Of a stretch of DNA of 64,000 nt, positions 24,382 through 35,461 are shown piece by piece (position 1 is the first letter of the stretch; each line of letters starts with the position of its first letter). The position numbers and the translations under genes are program-made. Below the pieces are notes generated by a model. That model worked only from the letters and a program-made list of their open reading frames with translations. It did not search any database and was not told the DNA's origin. This DNA is from Pseudonocardia sp. EC080619-01 (lineage in GTDB: Bacteria > Actinomycetota > Actinomycetes > Mycobacteriales > Pseudonocardiaceae), in the NCBI RefSeq assembly GCF_001420995.1, contig NZ_CP012184.1, forward strand, positions 5,936,501 through 6,000,500, in the 5' to 3' direction.

Positions 24382-25947
24382 ATGCCGGCTCCACTGCTCG
24401 ACCTGCTGGGTCGCGGCGCGGGCCGCGGGGCCGTGATCGACGACGGCACCGGCGGTCCCACGGTGCCGCTGTCCCGGCTGCTCGCCGCGTCCGAGCGGCT
24501 CGCGGGTGGGCTCGCCGGGTGGGGGCTGGTTCCCGGGGACCGCGCCGCGGTCGTCCTCCCGCACGGCCCGGACTGGTACCTGGTGCACCTGGCGCTGGCC
24601 CGCCTCGGCGTGCTGACCGTGCCGGTCAGCACCCGTCTCGCCGCGCCGGAGATCGACGACCTGGTCCGCTCGGCCCGGTGCCGGCTGGTCGTGGTCGATC
24701 CGGGGTTCCTCGGGCTCGGCCTGGACCGGGTGGCCGCCCGGCTGTCCCGCTCCGGGGCGATCGACCGGGTGCTGACCACGGCCCCGACGACCGTGCCCGG
24801 AGCCCGCGAGCTGGACGACCTGGACGGGATGGCCCCGGCGGTGGCCGGGGACGGCGCGTCCGCACCGTTGGTCTGCTTCGGCACCTCGGGGACGACCGGT
24901 GCGCCGAAGCTGGCCGTGCACACCCACGACGGGGTCGCCGGACACGTCGCGGCGGTCGCGGACGCGACGGGGCTGACCGGCGAGTGCGGTGGGGGCCGCG
25001 TGGTGCTGGGCGCGCTGCCGCCGTGCGGGGCCTACGGCTACACCCTCGCCATGGCCGCGCTCGCCGCCGGGTGCCGGCTCGTCACCGTGCCCACCTTCAC
25101 CCCCACCGAGCTGTTCGACCTGGTGGCCACCCACCGGGTGGAGGTCGTCGCGGTGACCGAGGCGATCCTGCGCGCGGCGCTGGCCGCCGGGGTGCCGCAC
25201 CCCGGCGGTCACTGGCGGCTCGCGGCATCGGCCGGCGGCAGCCTCGCCGACGTCGCCGCGACCCTCGAGCGGGACGGGACCCGCGTGGTGAACGTCTACG
25301 GCGCGTCCGAGGTGCTCGCCCTGCTCGCGGTGCGGGATCCGTCCGCGGCCGTGCCCGAGCGGGCCGCCGCGGGCGGGACGATCGTCGGTGAGCAGGCAGC
25401 AGCGCGTGCCGAGGTGCGCGCTGTCGTCCCCGGCACGGACACGCTGCTGCCCGCAGGGCAGGACGGTGAGCTGCAGTTCCGCGGCCCGAGCGTGTTCACC
25501 GGCTACCTCGACTCCCCCGCCGCCACCGCGGCCGCGCTCGGCCCGGGCGGCTGGTACCGCTCCGGTGACAGCGGGCGGGTCGAATCCGGCGGCGCCGCGT
25601 TCGATTATCTCGCCCGGCTCTCGGACACCCTGCGGCTCAAGGGTTTCCTCGTCGACCCCGGCCAGATCGAGGAGGTCCTGCTCGCCCACCCCGGTGTGGG
25701 TGAGGCTCAGGTCGTCGGCGTGCCCGATCCGGGTACCGATGAGGACCTCGCGGTCGCCTTCGTGGTCGGTGCCGCGCAGCCGGACGAGCTGCGGGCCTGG
25801 TGTCGCGAGCGGCTGGCCGCGTTCAAGATCCCGGCCCGCATCGAGTGGGTCGACGACATCCCTGTCATCCCCAGCGCCAACGGGGACAAGGCACTCAGAC
25901 GCGCGCTGCGCGAGCGCGCCGTATCGCTGATGGAGGAGGACCGGTGA
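24382..25947 (+). CDS. AMP-dependent acyl-CoA synthetase (benzoate-CoA ligase-like)
   Basis: A 521-residue adenylate-forming ligase. The phosphate loop reads FGTSGTTGAPKLAVHTHDG, then VVNVYGASEV (A5), YRSGDSGRV (A7) and the A10 lysine in NGDKALRRAL at about residue 503. Overall layout resembles aryl or small-acid CoA ligases. The ATG at 24382 is preceded by GGGGA; an earlier ATG at 24355 overlaps the operator and is less likely. Its stop overlaps the GTG of the citryl-CoA-lyase-like gene (GTGA), which opens the plus-strand arm of the island. Confidence 0.88.
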   Translation: MPAPLLDLLGRGAGRGAVIDDGTGGPTVPLSRLLAASERLAGGLAGWGLVPGDRAAVVLPHGPDWYLVHLALARLGVLTVPVSTRLAAPEIDDLVRSARCRLVVVDPGFLGLGLDRVAARLSRSGAIDRVLTTAPTTVPGARELDDLDGMAPAVAGDGASAPLVCFGTSGTTGAPKLAVHTHDGVAGHVAAVADATGLTGECGGGRVVLGALPPCGAYGYTLAMAALAAGCRLVTVPTFTPTELFDLVATHRVEVVAVTEAILRAALAAGVPHPGGHWRLAASAGGSLADVAATLERDGTRVVNVYGASEVLALLAVRDPSAAVPERAAAGGTIVGEQAAARAEVRAVVPGTDTLLPAGQDGELQFRGPSVFTGYLDSPAATAAALGPGGWYRSGDSGRVESGGAAFDYLARLSDTLRLKGFLVDPGQIEEVLLAHPGVGEAQVVGVPDPGTDEDLAVAFVVGAAQPDELRAWCRERLAAFKIPARIEWVDDIPVIPSANGDKALRRALRERAVSLMEEDR

Positions 25948-26681
25948 CCGACACGAGGCCACCCGACGTCATCACCGTGGCCGGGCACGACCTGGTCGAC
26001 GAGCTGATCGGCCGGCGCAGCTTCACCGACATGATCCATCTCGTCCTGACCCGGGACCCGAGCCCGCCTCCCGGGCACCGCGAGATGATCGACGCCCTGC
26101 TGGTGACGTTGTGCGACCACGGTGTGACGCCCAGCTCGATGGCGGCCCGGCTGACCCTGCTGGGGGCTCCCGAGGCGATGCAGGCCGCGGTCGCCGCAGG
26201 ACTGTGCGGGGCCGGTTCGCGGTTCCTCGGCACGCTGGAGAACGCGGGCACGATCCTGACCGACGTGCTGGAGCGCCACCCGGACGTCCCCCTCGCGGAG
26301 GTCGCCGACGTCGTGGTGGCCGAGGCGAAGGCCGACGGCCGTCCGGTGATCGGGATCGGGCATCCCGAGCACAAGCACGGCGACCCGAGGGTGCCCCGGC
26401 TGCTCGAGCTGGCCGGCACCCACGGGGTGCGTGGCCGCACGATCGAGCTGCTGCTGGAGCTGCCCGAGGCGCTCGCCCGCGCCGGTGGGCCGCGGCTGCC
26501 GGTCAACGGTGGCGGGCTGTGCGGCGCGATCGTGGCCGACATGGGCTACGGCCCGACCTTCGGCCGCGGGATCGCGGTGATCGCCCGGGCGGCCGGGCTG
26601 GTCGGGCAACTGCTCGACGAGGAGCGCGATCCGGTCGCCCGCAAGCTCTGGGACCGCGAGCGCGAGGACCCGGTCCGATGA
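25944..26681 (+). CDS. Citryl-CoA lyase-like short citrate-synthase homologue
   Basis: A 245-residue protein resembling only the catalytic core of citrate synthase, as in citryl-CoA lyase and related proteins; citrate synthase itself is about 400 residues. It contains VIGIGHPEHKHGDPRVPRL, with His residues equivalent to catalytic ones, and VNGGGLCGAIVADMGYGPTF near the C-terminus. GTGA overlap with the synthetase gene shows coupling. It probably cleaves a CoA thioester of a hydroxylated acid to a ketoacid and acyl-CoA, but its substrate in this context is unknown. Confidence 0.82.
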   Translation: MTDTRPPDVITVAGHDLVDELIGRRSFTDMIHLVLTRDPSPPPGHREMIDALLVTLCDHGVTPSSMAARLTLLGAPEAMQAAVAAGLCGAGSRFLGTLENAGTILTDVLERHPDVPLAEVADVVVAEAKADGRPVIGIGHPEHKHGDPRVPRLLELAGTHGVRGRTIELLLELPEALARAGGPRLPVNGGGLCGAIVADMGYGPTFGRGIAVIARAAGLVGQLLDEERDPVARKLWDREREDPVR

Positions 26682-26718
26682 CCCGCGCCACGACCGTCTG
26701 CACAGGAAGGACACTGCC

Positions 26719-27462
26719 GTGACCGAGCTGGAAGGCCGCGTCGCCCTCGTCACCGGTGCCGCACGCGGCATCGGCCGCGCCTGCGCGCAGGCGCTGTACG
26801 ACCAGGGGGCCGCCGTCGCGCTGCTCGACCTGGACCCCGGCGTCGTCGACACCGCGACGGCGGTGGACCCCACCGGGCGGCGGGCGATCGGCCTCACCGC
26901 CGACGTCGTCGACCTGGCCGGTGTGCGCTCCGCGGTCGAGCAGACCCGCGCACACCTGGGCGAGGTCGGGATCCTGGTGAACAACGCCGGCTTCCCGAAG
27001 GACGCCGTGCTGTCCAAGATGGACCCCGCCGACTGGCAGCGGGTGATCGACGTGATCCTCACCGGCTCGTTCAACTGTTCCAAGGCCGTGATCGACCCGA
27101 TGCGCACCGCCGGCTGGGGCCGGATCGTGAACATCTCCTCGCGCAGCCACCTGGGCAACCCGGGCCAGACCAACTACTCCGCGGCCAAGGCCGGGCTGCT
27201 CGGGTTCACCCGGGCACTGGCGCTGGAGTCGGGCCGGTTCGGGATCACGGTCAATGCGGTCGCGCCCGGATTCGTCGAGACCGAGGGCATGCTGGCGCTG
27301 GACAACTACGACGTGCTCAAGGAGCGGTCGGTGGACAAGGCACCACTGCGCCGGGTCGGGACGCCCGCCGAAATCGCCGACACCGTCGCCTTCCTGGCCG
27401 GTCCACGGGCCTCCTACATCACCGGCGAGACGGTGCACGTGACGGGCGGCCGGTACTCGTGA
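26719..27462 (+). CDS. SDR-family oxidoreductase (FabG-like)
   Basis: A 247-residue classical short-chain dehydrogenase/reductase. The cofactor motif is LVTGAARGIGRA (TGxxxGxG), followed by NNAG and the catalytic Ser-Tyr-Lys set in NISSRSHLGNPGQTNYSAAKAG. It ends with the standard VTGGRYS. The GTG start has GGAAGG upstream. It overlaps the MaoC gene (GTGA). A beta-hydroxyacyl-CoA or ketoacyl-CoA substrate fits the neighbouring hydratase and lyase genes, but specificity cannot be read from the sequence. Confidence 0.92.
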   Translation: MTELEGRVALVTGAARGIGRACAQALYDQGAAVALLDLDPGVVDTATAVDPTGRRAIGLTADVVDLAGVRSAVEQTRAHLGEVGILVNNAGFPKDAVLSKMDPADWQRVIDVILTGSFNCSKAVIDPMRTAGWGRIVNISSRSHLGNPGQTNYSAAKAGLLGFTRALALESGRFGITVNAVAPGFVETEGMLALDNYDVLKERSVDKAPLRRVGTPAEIADTVAFLAGPRASYITGETVHVTGGRYS

Positions 27463-27920
27463 CCGCGCCGGTGTACTTCGACGACCTCGTGCCCGGCAGC
27501 AGCTGGACGACCGCGGGCCGCACGGTCACCGAGACCGACGTCGTGTCCTTCGCCGGGCTCTCGGGCGACTACAACCGTCTCCACGTCGACGCCGAGTTCG
27601 CGGCCACGACACCGTTCGGTGAGCGGGTCGCGCACGGGCTGCTGGTGCTCTCGGTCGCCTCCGGGCTGAGCACCCGCCTGGCGGTCAGCGAGGCGATGGC
27701 ACCCAACATCCTGGGTCTGCTCGACCTGCAGTGCCGCTGGCCCGGGCCGACGCGGTTCGGCGACACGATCCACGTGGTCCTGACGATCGAGGACTGCCGG
27801 GCGACCAGCAGACCGGGCCGTGGGGTGGTGACGATGACCCGGGAGGTCGTCAACCAGCGCGGCGAGACCGTCATGGTCAGCACCTGGAAGCTGCTGGTCC
27901 GCGCCCGGGACGGAGCCTGA
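27459..27920 (+). CDS. MaoC-family (hotdog) enoyl-CoA hydratase
   Basis: A 153-residue single-hotdog MaoC-type protein. The hydratase signature is present: VVSFAGLSGDYNRLHVDAEFAATTPFGERVAHGLL, with the Asp-His catalytic pair in DYNRLHVD and the conserved RVAHGLL turn. Such enzymes hydrate 2-enoyl-CoA esters; itaconyl-CoA and mesaconyl-CoA hydratases belong to this family. It is coupled to the SDR upstream and precedes a transporter gene by 25 bp, within the catabolic arm. Confidence 0.9.
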   Translation: MTAPVYFDDLVPGSSWTTAGRTVTETDVVSFAGLSGDYNRLHVDAEFAATTPFGERVAHGLLVLSVASGLSTRLAVSEAMAPNILGLLDLQCRWPGPTRFGDTIHVVLTIEDCRATSRPGRGVVTMTREVVNQRGETVMVSTWKLLVRARDGA

Positions 27921-27945
27921 GGTGTCCTCCCTGCGGGAGGCGCCG

Positions 27946-29244
27946 ATGCGGCCCTACCAGTGGCTGGTGGTGGCGATGTGCCTGCTGGTCAACACCGCGG
28001 ACGGGTTCGACTTCTTCGTCATGGGCTTCGTACTGCCGCACCTGCCCGCCGACTTCGCGGGCGGTGCGGTCAAGGGGTTGCTGGTCAGCGCCGGCCTCGT
28101 CGGCATCGGGCTCGGCGCGCTGTTCGTCGCACCGCTGGCGGACCGGTTCGGTCGCCGCACCCTTCTCATCGCGGGGCTGACGGTCGACGTCGTCGGGATG
28201 GTGGCGAGTGCACTGGCACCCACAGCGGGGGTGCTGCTCGCCGCCCGGGTGCTCACCGGTGTCGGGGTCGGTGTGCTGAGCGCGACCTACATCGTGCTGG
28301 CCACCGAGTTCTCCTCGGCCCGGCGGCACAACCTGGTCGTCGGGATCATTGGGGTCGGCTTCCCGCTGGGCAGCACGCTGGCCGGAGCCGTCGGTCTCGC
28401 GGTCACCGTGGACGGCGGGGACTGGCGTGCCCTGTTCTGGGCCGGCGCGGCACTGAGCCTGGCCGTGCTCGTCGCCTCGGTCGTGCTGGTGCCCGAGTCC
28501 CTGGAGTTCCTGGCCGCCCGCCGGGACCCGAGGTCGCGGGAACGGGCCCGGCGGCTGGCTCGCCGGCTGCGGCTGGACGCACCGCCCGAACCCGGTCCCG
28601 CGGCCACCGCCCCGGACCGGGCACCGCGCGGCGGACTGCCCGCGCTGCTCGCCCCGCCGCTGCGGGCCGTCACCCTGCTGCTGTGGCTGGGCTACTTCGG
28701 GCTGCTGGCCGCGTTCTACTTCGTGTCCACGTGGACACCGCAGCTGGTCACGCTGGCCGGTGGTGACGCCGCACGGGGCGCGTTGACCGGGACCGTGCTC
28801 TCGGTCGGTGGCGTCCTCGGCTCGCTGCTGTTCGGGATCATCGGGTTGCGCGTCGGGGCGACCCGGGTGGCCTGGATCGCGTTGGCCGTCGCGGCCCTCG
28901 GGGTCGTGGTCTTCTCCCTGACCGTCAGCTCCCCGGCCGCGGTCTGGGTCGGCGGGATCCTGGGGTTGGCGGTGTTCGTGACCGTCGCGGCGTTCACCGC
29001 ACTGGCCCCGCCCCGGTACCCGGTCCACCTGCGCGCGAGCGGGTACGGCGCGATGCTCGGCGTCGGCCGCGTCGGGGGGATCGTCGCTCCGGTGCTGGCG
29101 GGCGCGGCGCTGGCCGTCGTCTCCCCCGCCGCCATGTACCTCGCGAGCGCGCTCCCGCTACTGCTGGCGTTCGTCGCCGCGCTCGCCCTGGCCCGTCGCA
29201 CGACCACGCCCGCCACAGCGCGCCGGCGCGCGGCCCGGCACTGA
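27946..29244 (+). CDS. MFS transporter, aromatic acid/carboxylate (AAHS) type
   Basis: A 432-residue twelve-helix major facilitator. The first helix has NTADGFDFFVMGF, matching the DGxD motif of the aromatic-acid:H+ symporters, and loop 2-3 reads APLADRFGRRTLL. A long Arg/Pro-rich loop lies between helices 6 and 7. The ATG at 27946 has GGGAGG five bases upstream; a GTG at 27922 is an alternative start. It probably imports an organic acid for the surrounding enzymes. Confidence 0.9.
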   Translation: MRPYQWLVVAMCLLVNTADGFDFFVMGFVLPHLPADFAGGAVKGLLVSAGLVGIGLGALFVAPLADRFGRRTLLIAGLTVDVVGMVASALAPTAGVLLAARVLTGVGVGVLSATYIVLATEFSSARRHNLVVGIIGVGFPLGSTLAGAVGLAVTVDGGDWRALFWAGAALSLAVLVASVVLVPESLEFLAARRDPRSRERARRLARRLRLDAPPEPGPAATAPDRAPRGGLPALLAPPLRAVTLLLWLGYFGLLAAFYFVSTWTPQLVTLAGGDAARGALTGTVLSVGGVLGSLLFGIIGLRVGATRVAWIALAVAALGVVVFSLTVSSPAAVWVGGILGLAVFVTVAAFTALAPPRYPVHLRASGYGAMLGVGRVGGIVAPVLAGAALAVVSPAAMYLASALPLLLAFVAALALARRTTTPATARRRAARH

Positions 29245-29297
29245 CCTGCACGTCCAGTTCGATCCCCATCGGTTCACGTTCTGCAGAGAGGCACACC

Positions 29298-30419
29298 GTG
29301 AAGACACGCGCAGCGATCATGCGTTCGGCACCGGGCCAGTTCGAGGTCGTCGACATCGACCTCGACGAACCGCGGCGCGACGAGCTCCGCATCAAGCTGG
29401 TCGCGGCAGGGCTCTGCCACTCCGACGACCACGTCCAGACCGGCGACCTGGTCGTCGAGCACTTCCCCATGGTCTGCGGACACGAGGGGGCCGGGATCGT
29501 GGAGGCGATCGGCCCCGATACGAAGGGCTTCGAGATCGGCGACCACGTCGTGTTCTCGTTCATCCCCTCGTGCGGGCGGTGCCGCTGGTGCTCGGAGGGC
29601 ATGTCCAACCTCTGCAACGCCGGCAAGTACATGATCAAGGGTTGCCGGCCCGACGACGACGTCGAGAGCTACCGGTTCAGCCTCGACGGCGAGCCGACCG
29701 GCCAGATGGGTGGGCTCGGCACGTTCGCCGAGCGGACCGTGATCTCCACGATGTCTGCGGTCAAGGTGGACAAGGATCTGGACCTGACCACGATCTGCCT
29801 GCTCGGCTGCGGGGTCGGCACGGGCTGGGGCTCGGCGGTCTACGCGGGCGAGGTCCGGCCGGGCGACGTCACGATCGTCATGGGCATCGGCGGCATCGGG
29901 ATCAACGCCGTCCAGGGCGCCGCGCACGCCGGGGCCCGAGCGGTCATCGCGGTGGATCCGGTGGCGTTCAAGCGGGAGAAGGCCCAGGAGATGGGTGCCA
30001 CCCACGTCTACGAGTCGATCGACGACGCCGCGGAGTACGCCCGCTCGATCACCGACGGCCAGGGCGCCGACGAGGCGATCATCACCGTCGGGGTCACCAC
30101 CGGCGAGCACATCGCGCAGGGCTTCGCCGCCGTCCGCAAGGGCGGCACCGTCGTGGCCACCGGGATCGGCGACATGGCCGAGAAGGGCATCCCGGTCAGC
30201 CCGTGGGAGCTGTCGATGATGCAGAAGCGCATCCAGGGCACGCTGTTCGGCGCCAGCAACCCCGCCTCGGACATCCTGCGGCAGGTCGCGATGTACCGGG
30301 CGGGGCAGCTCAAGCTCGACGAGTTGATCACCCGTACCTACCGGCTCGACGACATCCGCCAGGGCTACGCCGACATGCACGCCGGGCTCAACATCCGCGG
30401 AATGATCGTCTTCGACTGA
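29298..30419 (+). CDS. NDMA-dependent (mycofactocin-linked) alcohol dehydrogenase
   Basis: A 373-residue zinc-dependent MDR alcohol dehydrogenase that closely fits the NDMA-dependent family (TIGR03989-type), which retains a tightly bound nicotinamide cofactor and is thought to pass electrons to mycofactocin. Features: MKTRAAIMRSAPGQ start; catalytic-zinc ligands in AAGLCHSDDH and MVCGHEGAG; four structural-zinc Cys in SCGRCRWCSEGMSNLC; and the cofactor loop MGIGGIGIN. An RBS (AGAGG) precedes the GTG. The ALDH gene follows, giving an alcohol to acid route. No mycofactocin biosynthesis genes are in the window. Confidence 0.9.
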   Translation: MKTRAAIMRSAPGQFEVVDIDLDEPRRDELRIKLVAAGLCHSDDHVQTGDLVVEHFPMVCGHEGAGIVEAIGPDTKGFEIGDHVVFSFIPSCGRCRWCSEGMSNLCNAGKYMIKGCRPDDDVESYRFSLDGEPTGQMGGLGTFAERTVISTMSAVKVDKDLDLTTICLLGCGVGTGWGSAVYAGEVRPGDVTIVMGIGGIGINAVQGAAHAGARAVIAVDPVAFKREKAQEMGATHVYESIDDAAEYARSITDGQGADEAIITVGVTTGEHIAQGFAAVRKGGTVVATGIGDMAEKGIPVSPWELSMMQKRIQGTLFGASNPASDILRQVAMYRAGQLKLDELITRTYRLDDIRQGYADMHAGLNIRGMIVFD

Positions 30420-30492
30420 TCCCGGTTCCGGGGCGCGGTGCGCTCGCCCGCGCCCCGGTCCGTCCACCGCCCCACGACGACCGGGAGCCTCC

Positions 30493-31970
<1,478 letters not shown>

Positions 31971-31974
<4 letters not shown>

Positions 31975-32843
31975 GCGCCCCGGTCGCGGTGGTGACCGGT
32001 GCCGCCCGGGGCATCGGCGCCGCCGAGGCACGCGATCTCGCCGGTCGCGGGTACGCACTCGTGGTCAACGACGTCGACGCCGCCGTGCTCGCCGCCGCAG
32101 ACCTCGGTACCGGTCCGGTCGTACGGGTCCCCGGTGACGTCGGTGCGAGCGGCACGGCGGCCGAGCTGGTCGGGGCGGCGCTGGAACGCTTCGGCCGGGT
32201 CGACGCCGTGGTCTCCAACGCCGGTGTCCTGCGGGACCGGATGACGTTCTCGATGTCGGACGACGAGTGGGACGAGATCGTCCGGATCAACCTGCGCGGC
32301 ACCTTCCTGCTGGTCCGGGAGGCGGGAGCGGCCTGGCGGGCCCGGTTCAAGCAGACGGGAGAGCCCACCGGCGGACGGCTGGTCACGACCAGCTCGCGGG
32401 CGGCGCTGCTGGCCAACCCCGGGCAGGCGAACTACGCGGCGGCCAAGGCCGGCGTCGCGACACTGACCCAGATCGCGGCGCGGGAGCTGCGCCGCTACGG
32501 CGTGACCTGCAACGCGGTCGCCCCACGGGCCGCGACCCGGCTGATGACCGGGGCGTTCGGGGAGATCGATCCCGAGCAGGAGAAGCAGTGGGCGCCCGAG
32601 CACGTGGCGGCGTTCGTCGGGTTCCTCTGCAGCCCGGCGGCACACGACGTCACGGGGCAGGTGTTCGTGGTCCACGGCGGCGAGGTCGCGCTCGCCCGGC
32701 CCTGGCAGGTCGGCGACCCGGTCACCGTCCACGGCGCCACCGACACCGCGCTGCGCGACCTGCTCGACGGCGCGTTCGGTGACGACCCGCCGGGGATCCC
32801 GGACTTCCGGATCGGGGAGGACTATCCGGGAGGGGCCCGGTGA
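31971..32843 (+). CDS. SDR-family oxidoreductase (multifunctional-enzyme-type)
   Basis: A 290-residue short-chain dehydrogenase. It has VVTGAARGIGAA, the VSNAG motif, a Ser-Tyr-Lys set (TTSSRAALLANPGQANYAAAKAG), and a longer than usual C-terminal extension (about 45 residues) resembling the SDR domains of peroxisomal-type multifunctional enzymes acting on acyl-CoA esters. Both ends overlap neighbours as GTGA, so it is tightly coupled between ALDH and the third synthetase gene. Likely 3-hydroxyacyl-CoA dehydrogenase, by inference. Confidence 0.9.
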
Positions 32844-34432
32844 CCGTGGCCGTGCCGGCCGGGACACCCGGTTCGGTCGCCGAGGTCCTGGACCGGGCGG
32901 CGGCGACCGCACCGGACGCGCCCGCCCTCGTCGTCGGCGAGGAGGTGACGACGTTCTCCCGGTTGCGGGCAGGTGCACGCGCGCTCGCCGGCGGGCTGCG
33001 CTCGCTCGGTGTGGGGCCGGGTGACCATGTCGCGGTCTGGATGCCCAACGGCGAACCCTACGTGCGGGCCTTCTACGCGGCGGCCTACGCGGGCGCCGTC
33101 CTGGTCCCGATGAACACCTGGCACACCCCGCGCGAACTGGGCTACTGCCTGGCGCAGTCCGACGCCCGGGTCCTGCTGGCCGAGCCGGACGTACCGGGCA
33201 CCGATGCAGGCGCGGTGCTCGCCGAGCTGCTCCCCCGGCTGGGCACGGCCGAGGGACCGGTCACGGGGTTCCTCTCGCCGCAGTTCCCGCAGCTGCGGGC
33301 CGTGGTCGTCGACGATCGCCGGTTGCCGGGCGCGGTGGGGCCGGTGACCGGGCCGTGTCCCGATCCACCGGACCCGCGACGGGCCGGCGATCCCGCCTAC
33401 ATCCTCTACACCTCCGGCACCACCGGCGCGGCGAAGGGCGTCGTGCTCCCGGCGGACGGGGTGCTGGCCGATGCCACACTGTTCGGCGAACGGCTCGGGA
33501 TCACCTCGGGCGACCGGTACTACTGCCCGGTTCCCCTGTTCCATGCCGGTGGGGCGATCTTCGTCCTGCTGGCCGCCCACGTCCGCGGCGCCGCGGTGGT
33601 CACGCACACCCGGTTCGACCCGGTCCGCGCGCTCGCGGCGATCAGGCGGCACGGCTGCCGGATCACCGGCGGGTTCGAGGTCACGCACCTGAGGCTGCTC
33701 GATGCTCTCGACGCCGATCCCGGACCGGTTCCGCTGGAGGCGGCATGGTGGGTCGGGCCCGCGTCGTCGTGCGAGCGTGTGGAGAAGGCCCTGGGTGCGC
33801 GGTTGATGAACCTGTACGGCATGACCGAGGCGTCGGGGAACGTGTCCGCCACTCCCCTGGACCGGCCCCTTGCCGAACGGGCCACGACCATGGGCGTCGT
33901 CCTCGCCGAGCGGGTCGTCGAGGTGGTCGACCCGAGCTCCGGGGAACCGGTCGCCACCGGCGAGGCCGGCGAGATCCGGGTGTCGGGCTGGGGCCTGATG
34001 TCGGGCTACTACCGGATGCCCGACCGCACGGCCGAGAAGTTCGACGAGCGCGGCCGGTTGCGCACCGGCGACCTGGGCACCCTCGACGACGACGGGGTGC
34101 TCCGCTTCGCCGGGCGTGCCGACGACGCCCTGAAGGTCGGTGGGGAGAACGTCGCCCCGCAGGAGGTCGAGGAGGTCCTGACCGGGCACCCGGCCGTCGA
34201 GGAGATCGTCGTCGCGGGTGTGCCCGACCCGGTGTACGGGCACGCGGTGGTGGCCGCCGCCCGGTTGCGGCCCGGTGCCCACGCGGACGGAGAGGCCTTG
34301 CGCGCCTGGGCCCGGGAGCGTCTGGCCTCGTACAAGGTTCCCCGCCGGATCGCCGTGGTCGACGACTTCCCTCGCACGTCCACCGGAAAGATCCGCCGCC
34401 GCGAGATGGCCGCACGTCTGGAGCAGCAATGA
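32840..34432 (+). CDS. AMP-dependent acyl-CoA synthetase (third)
   Basis: A 530-residue adenylate-forming ligase with canonical motifs: YILYTSGTTGAAKGVVLP (A3), LMNLYGMTEASGN (A5), LRTGDLGTLDDDG (A7) and the A10 Lys in STGKIRRREM at about residue 517. It is the regular member of the three synthetases in the island. It overlaps the SDR gene upstream (GTGA) and the phosphotriesterase-family gene downstream (ATGA). It probably forms the CoA ester of an acid made by the ADH-ALDH pair. Confidence 0.92.
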   Translation: MTVAVPAGTPGSVAEVLDRAAATAPDAPALVVGEEVTTFSRLRAGARALAGGLRSLGVGPGDHVAVWMPNGEPYVRAFYAAAYAGAVLVPMNTWHTPRELGYCLAQSDARVLLAEPDVPGTDAGAVLAELLPRLGTAEGPVTGFLSPQFPQLRAVVVDDRRLPGAVGPVTGPCPDPPDPRRAGDPAYILYTSGTTGAAKGVVLPADGVLADATLFGERLGITSGDRYYCPVPLFHAGGAIFVLLAAHVRGAAVVTHTRFDPVRALAAIRRHGCRITGGFEVTHLRLLDALDADPGPVPLEAAWWVGPASSCERVEKALGARLMNLYGMTEASGNVSATPLDRPLAERATTMGVVLAERVVEVVDPSSGEPVATGEAGEIRVSGWGLMSGYYRMPDRTAEKFDERGRLRTGDLGTLDDDGVLRFAGRADDALKVGGENVAPQEVEEVLTGHPAVEEIVVAGVPDPVYGHAVVAAARLRPGAHADGEALRAWARERLASYKVPRRIAVVDDFPRTSTGKIRRREMAARLEQQ

Positions 34433-35367
34433 CCGTCCGTACCGTGACCGGCGACCTCGACGCCGACCAGCTCGGCCGCACACTGGTGCACGAGCACGTC
34501 TTCACCGGCCTGCCGGGCCTGGAGCTCGACGGCAGGCTGCAGCTCGATGCCGACTCCGCCGTCGAACGCGCGGCGAGCTGGCTGACCGCAGCGGCCGGTC
34601 ACGGTGTCGGCACCGTCGTCGATGCGACACCGATGAACTGGTACCGCCGGCCCGACCTGATGCGCCGGATCAGCGAGCGCAGCGGCGTCGCCGTCGTCGC
34701 CAGCACCGGGCTCTACACCGAGCGGATGGGCTGGCCGTTCCATCTGAAGCTGCTGCGGGCCACCGAGCTGGCCGACGTGTTCACCCGCGAGATCGAGCAC
34801 GGTATGGCCGGTACCGACGTGCGGGCCGGGATGATCAAGATCGCGACCGGGCAGGAGAGCGTCGGCAAGTACGAGCGTCGCGCGATCGAGGCGGCCGTGC
34901 TCGCCCAGCAGCGCACCGGTGCCGGGATCCTCACCCACAACGAGGGCCCGACCGGGGCGCTGCAGCAGCTCGAGGCGTTCACCGATGCCGGGGCGGACCT
35001 GTCGCGGGTCCTGATCGGACACTGCGACAACAGCACCGCCGCGGAGTACCACCGCGAGATCGCCGAGCGCGGCGCGCACGTCGGTTTCGACCGGGTCGGT
35101 CACTACACGATCACCCCGGACGGTCCCCGCCACGAGGCGATTCTCGCGCTGCTGGGTACCCACCCGGACCGGGTCCTGCTCAGCCACGACGCCGTCGCGG
35201 CCTCGCTGGGCGAGTTCTTCAGCACCGAGGAGGACCCGCGCTGGGAGGAGTTCGGGTTCACCTTCCTGTTCCGGGAGGTGCTGCCGTGGCTGGTGGACCG
35301 CGGTGTGAGCACCGAGGTGCTCGACCGTGTCCTCGTCGACAACCCGCGGCGCCTGCTCGCGGGCTGA
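34429..35367 (+). CDS. Phosphotriesterase-family metal hydrolase (lactonase-like)
   Basis: A 312-residue amidohydrolase-superfamily protein of the phosphotriesterase family. Binuclear metal ligands are recognisable in order: HxH in LVHEHVF (residues 21-23), the carboxylated-Lys position in AGMIKIATG, His in ILTHNEG, His in IGHCDNS and Asp in LLSHDA. Most family members are lactonases. ATGA overlap with the upstream synthetase gene places it last in the operon. It may open a lactone or ester to start the pathway, which is inference. Confidence 0.9.
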   Translation: MTVRTVTGDLDADQLGRTLVHEHVFTGLPGLELDGRLQLDADSAVERAASWLTAAAGHGVGTVVDATPMNWYRRPDLMRRISERSGVAVVASTGLYTERMGWPFHLKLLRATELADVFTREIEHGMAGTDVRAGMIKIATGQESVGKYERRAIEAAVLAQQRTGAGILTHNEGPTGALQQLEAFTDAGADLSRVLIGHCDNSTAAEYHREIAERGAHVGFDRVGHYTITPDGPRHEAILALLGTHPDRVLLSHDAVAASLGEFFSTEEDPRWEEFGFTFLFREVLPWLVDRGVSTEVLDRVLVDNPRRLLAG

Positions 35368-35449
35368 GAACCGGCGCAGGGAGCCGCCCACGTTGCACGG
35401 CACGTGCCGAGCCCGCCCGGGATGCTGCTCGGGCCGCCGGCGGGGTCGC

Positions 35450-35455
35450 TACGGT
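35450..35455 (+). promoter_or_regulatory. -10 box of a putative leaderless promoter for the AraC gene
   Basis: TACGGT ends six bases before the ATG at 35462, and no Shine-Dalgarno sequence precedes that ATG. This spacing fits transcription starting at the start codon. No clear -35 box is visible. Confidence 0.4.
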
Positions 35456-35461
35456 CGGCAC

